A stretch of 64,000 nt of DNA, taken from contig VZDJ01007755.1 in NCBI GenBank assembly GCA_008694505.1, forward strand, positions 7,048,711 through 7,112,710, written 5' to 3'. A program made the position numbers and the translations under genes. The notes beneath the pieces were generated by a model, which did no database searches, had not been told where the DNA came from, and saw only the letters and a list, made by a program, of their open reading frames with translations. Shown piece after piece: positions 63,281 through 64,000 of this stretch (the stretch's first letter is position 1; the number at the start of each line of letters is the position of its first letter). The DNA comes from Cyanoderma ruficeps. Taxonomy: Eukaryota > Chordata > Aves > Passeriformes > Timaliidae.

Positions 63281-64000
63281 CTACAGGAGAAAAACAAAAC
63301 AAAAATCAATACAACTGTTGGTTTAAAAGAAGGAGCAGTTACCCGCTTTTGCATGCACAATTACTTCAACAAATCTTGTGCTGTTGTAATTATTTAATTG
63401 GAAAATTATGACTGAAGACCCACTTGAATCAGAATTGTTATTCTGGCCTGGTTTAGAAGAGCAACCAGACAGGCAGCACTTCTGAGATAAAGAACTTACA
63501 GAGAACTTTCAGTTTCAGTTACTTTATTCACCCTTTAAACATAGACACATGCTGACATGTTCCAAAACCAACAAACTGTGCTGCAATCCAAGAGGACATG
63601 CCCTGAAGCTCTAGAACTTTCGGGCAATTAGGGAGAGCTATTCTCCTCCCCACACCCAAACCAGTTACGGTAAAGAACACACACACAGATCTTCTACCAA
63701 GTTCAAAACAGCATTCGCAAGAGGCATTCCTGCCAAGGATATTCCAAATCCATCCGAGGCCTGGGAAGGTTTCTGGAAAAGCCTCCTCGTTCTAAGGTTC
63801 ACAGTACAGTCTGGTTTGAGTCTTCATGAAAAAGTAGCTGTCATTTTCTCACAGCTTCAAACCGAAAGGGCTTTATAAATGCCCCTCAACAAGACAAAAC
63901 ACACACAGCCTTCAAAATATCCCTCTCTACCCAAGCAGAGAGAAGCACAAGGAGTGGGAGGAAAAGAAGTTAAACTGACAGATTTTTCAGACCTTGAGCT
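63281..64000 (-). other. SDCBP: SDCBP upstream intron, running off the window
   Basis: The acceptor ctcctgtag abuts 63280. No sequence resembling the N-terminal syntenin exons is visible on the - strand to position 64000, so the preceding coding exon must lie further right. Confidence 0.75.

Noticed and set aside
63961..64000. N-terminal SDCBP exon at the window edge
   Set aside because: The - strand sequence does not read as the expected syntenin N-terminus; a chance 'ctcaag' is not enough.

Overview
This window is vertebrate nuclear DNA, almost certainly from a bird and probably a songbird. It is AT-rich, its genes are split by GT-AG introns, and it carries several CR1 LINE fragments. It also has an avian ERV LTR, and near 2.1 kb a tRNA-Ile-headed SINE with a CR1-like tail, an architecture I know from the zebra finch TguSINE1 family. 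No prokaryotic features, CRISPR arrays or operons are present.

Two protein-coding genes are supported, arranged tail to tail. (1) NSMAF (FAN, factor associated with neutral sphingomyelinase activation) lies on the + strand at 14944-53772. I could join 31 coding exons by hand. All junctions are GT-AG and phase-consistent, and they give an uninterrupted 918-residue protein with an N-terminal region, a GRAM domain, a BEACH domain and C-terminal WD40 repeats. Its first exon sits in a CpG island at about 14.68-15.13 kb. (2) SDCBP (syntenin-1) lies on the - strand. Its six 3'-most coding exons occupy 58548-63280 and encode the LYPxL motifs, both PDZ domains and the C-terminus. The exons for roughly the first 43 residues lie beyond the right edge. 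The SDCBP-NSMAF convergent order matches the human 8q12 arrangement.

Layout: 1-14.28 kb is intergenic sequence with a SINE, a dead CR1 ORF2 fragment, an old CR1/L3-like stretch and CR1 3' ends. 14.28-14.53 kb is a CR1 tail just upstream of the NSMAF CpG island. 15.0-53.8 kb is NSMAF, with a 9.6-kb first intron, an LTR fragment near 23.1 kb and a CR1 tail in intron 10. 53.8-57.9 kb is the intergenic gap, with a possible CTCF site, a near-complete solo LTR and an inverted CR1. 57.9-64 kb is SDCBP.

The two products both serve membrane and signalling traffic: FAN couples TNF receptor 1 to neutral sphingomyelinase, and syntenin is a PDZ adaptor for syndecans and ALIX. Nothing in the sequence shows they act together. 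The items most worth following up are a near-perfect 91-nt hairpin in the last NSMAF intron, an unidentified antisense open frame in intron 6, two CTCF-like motifs, and an in-frame open extension upstream of the NSMAF start. I found no clearly new biological system.
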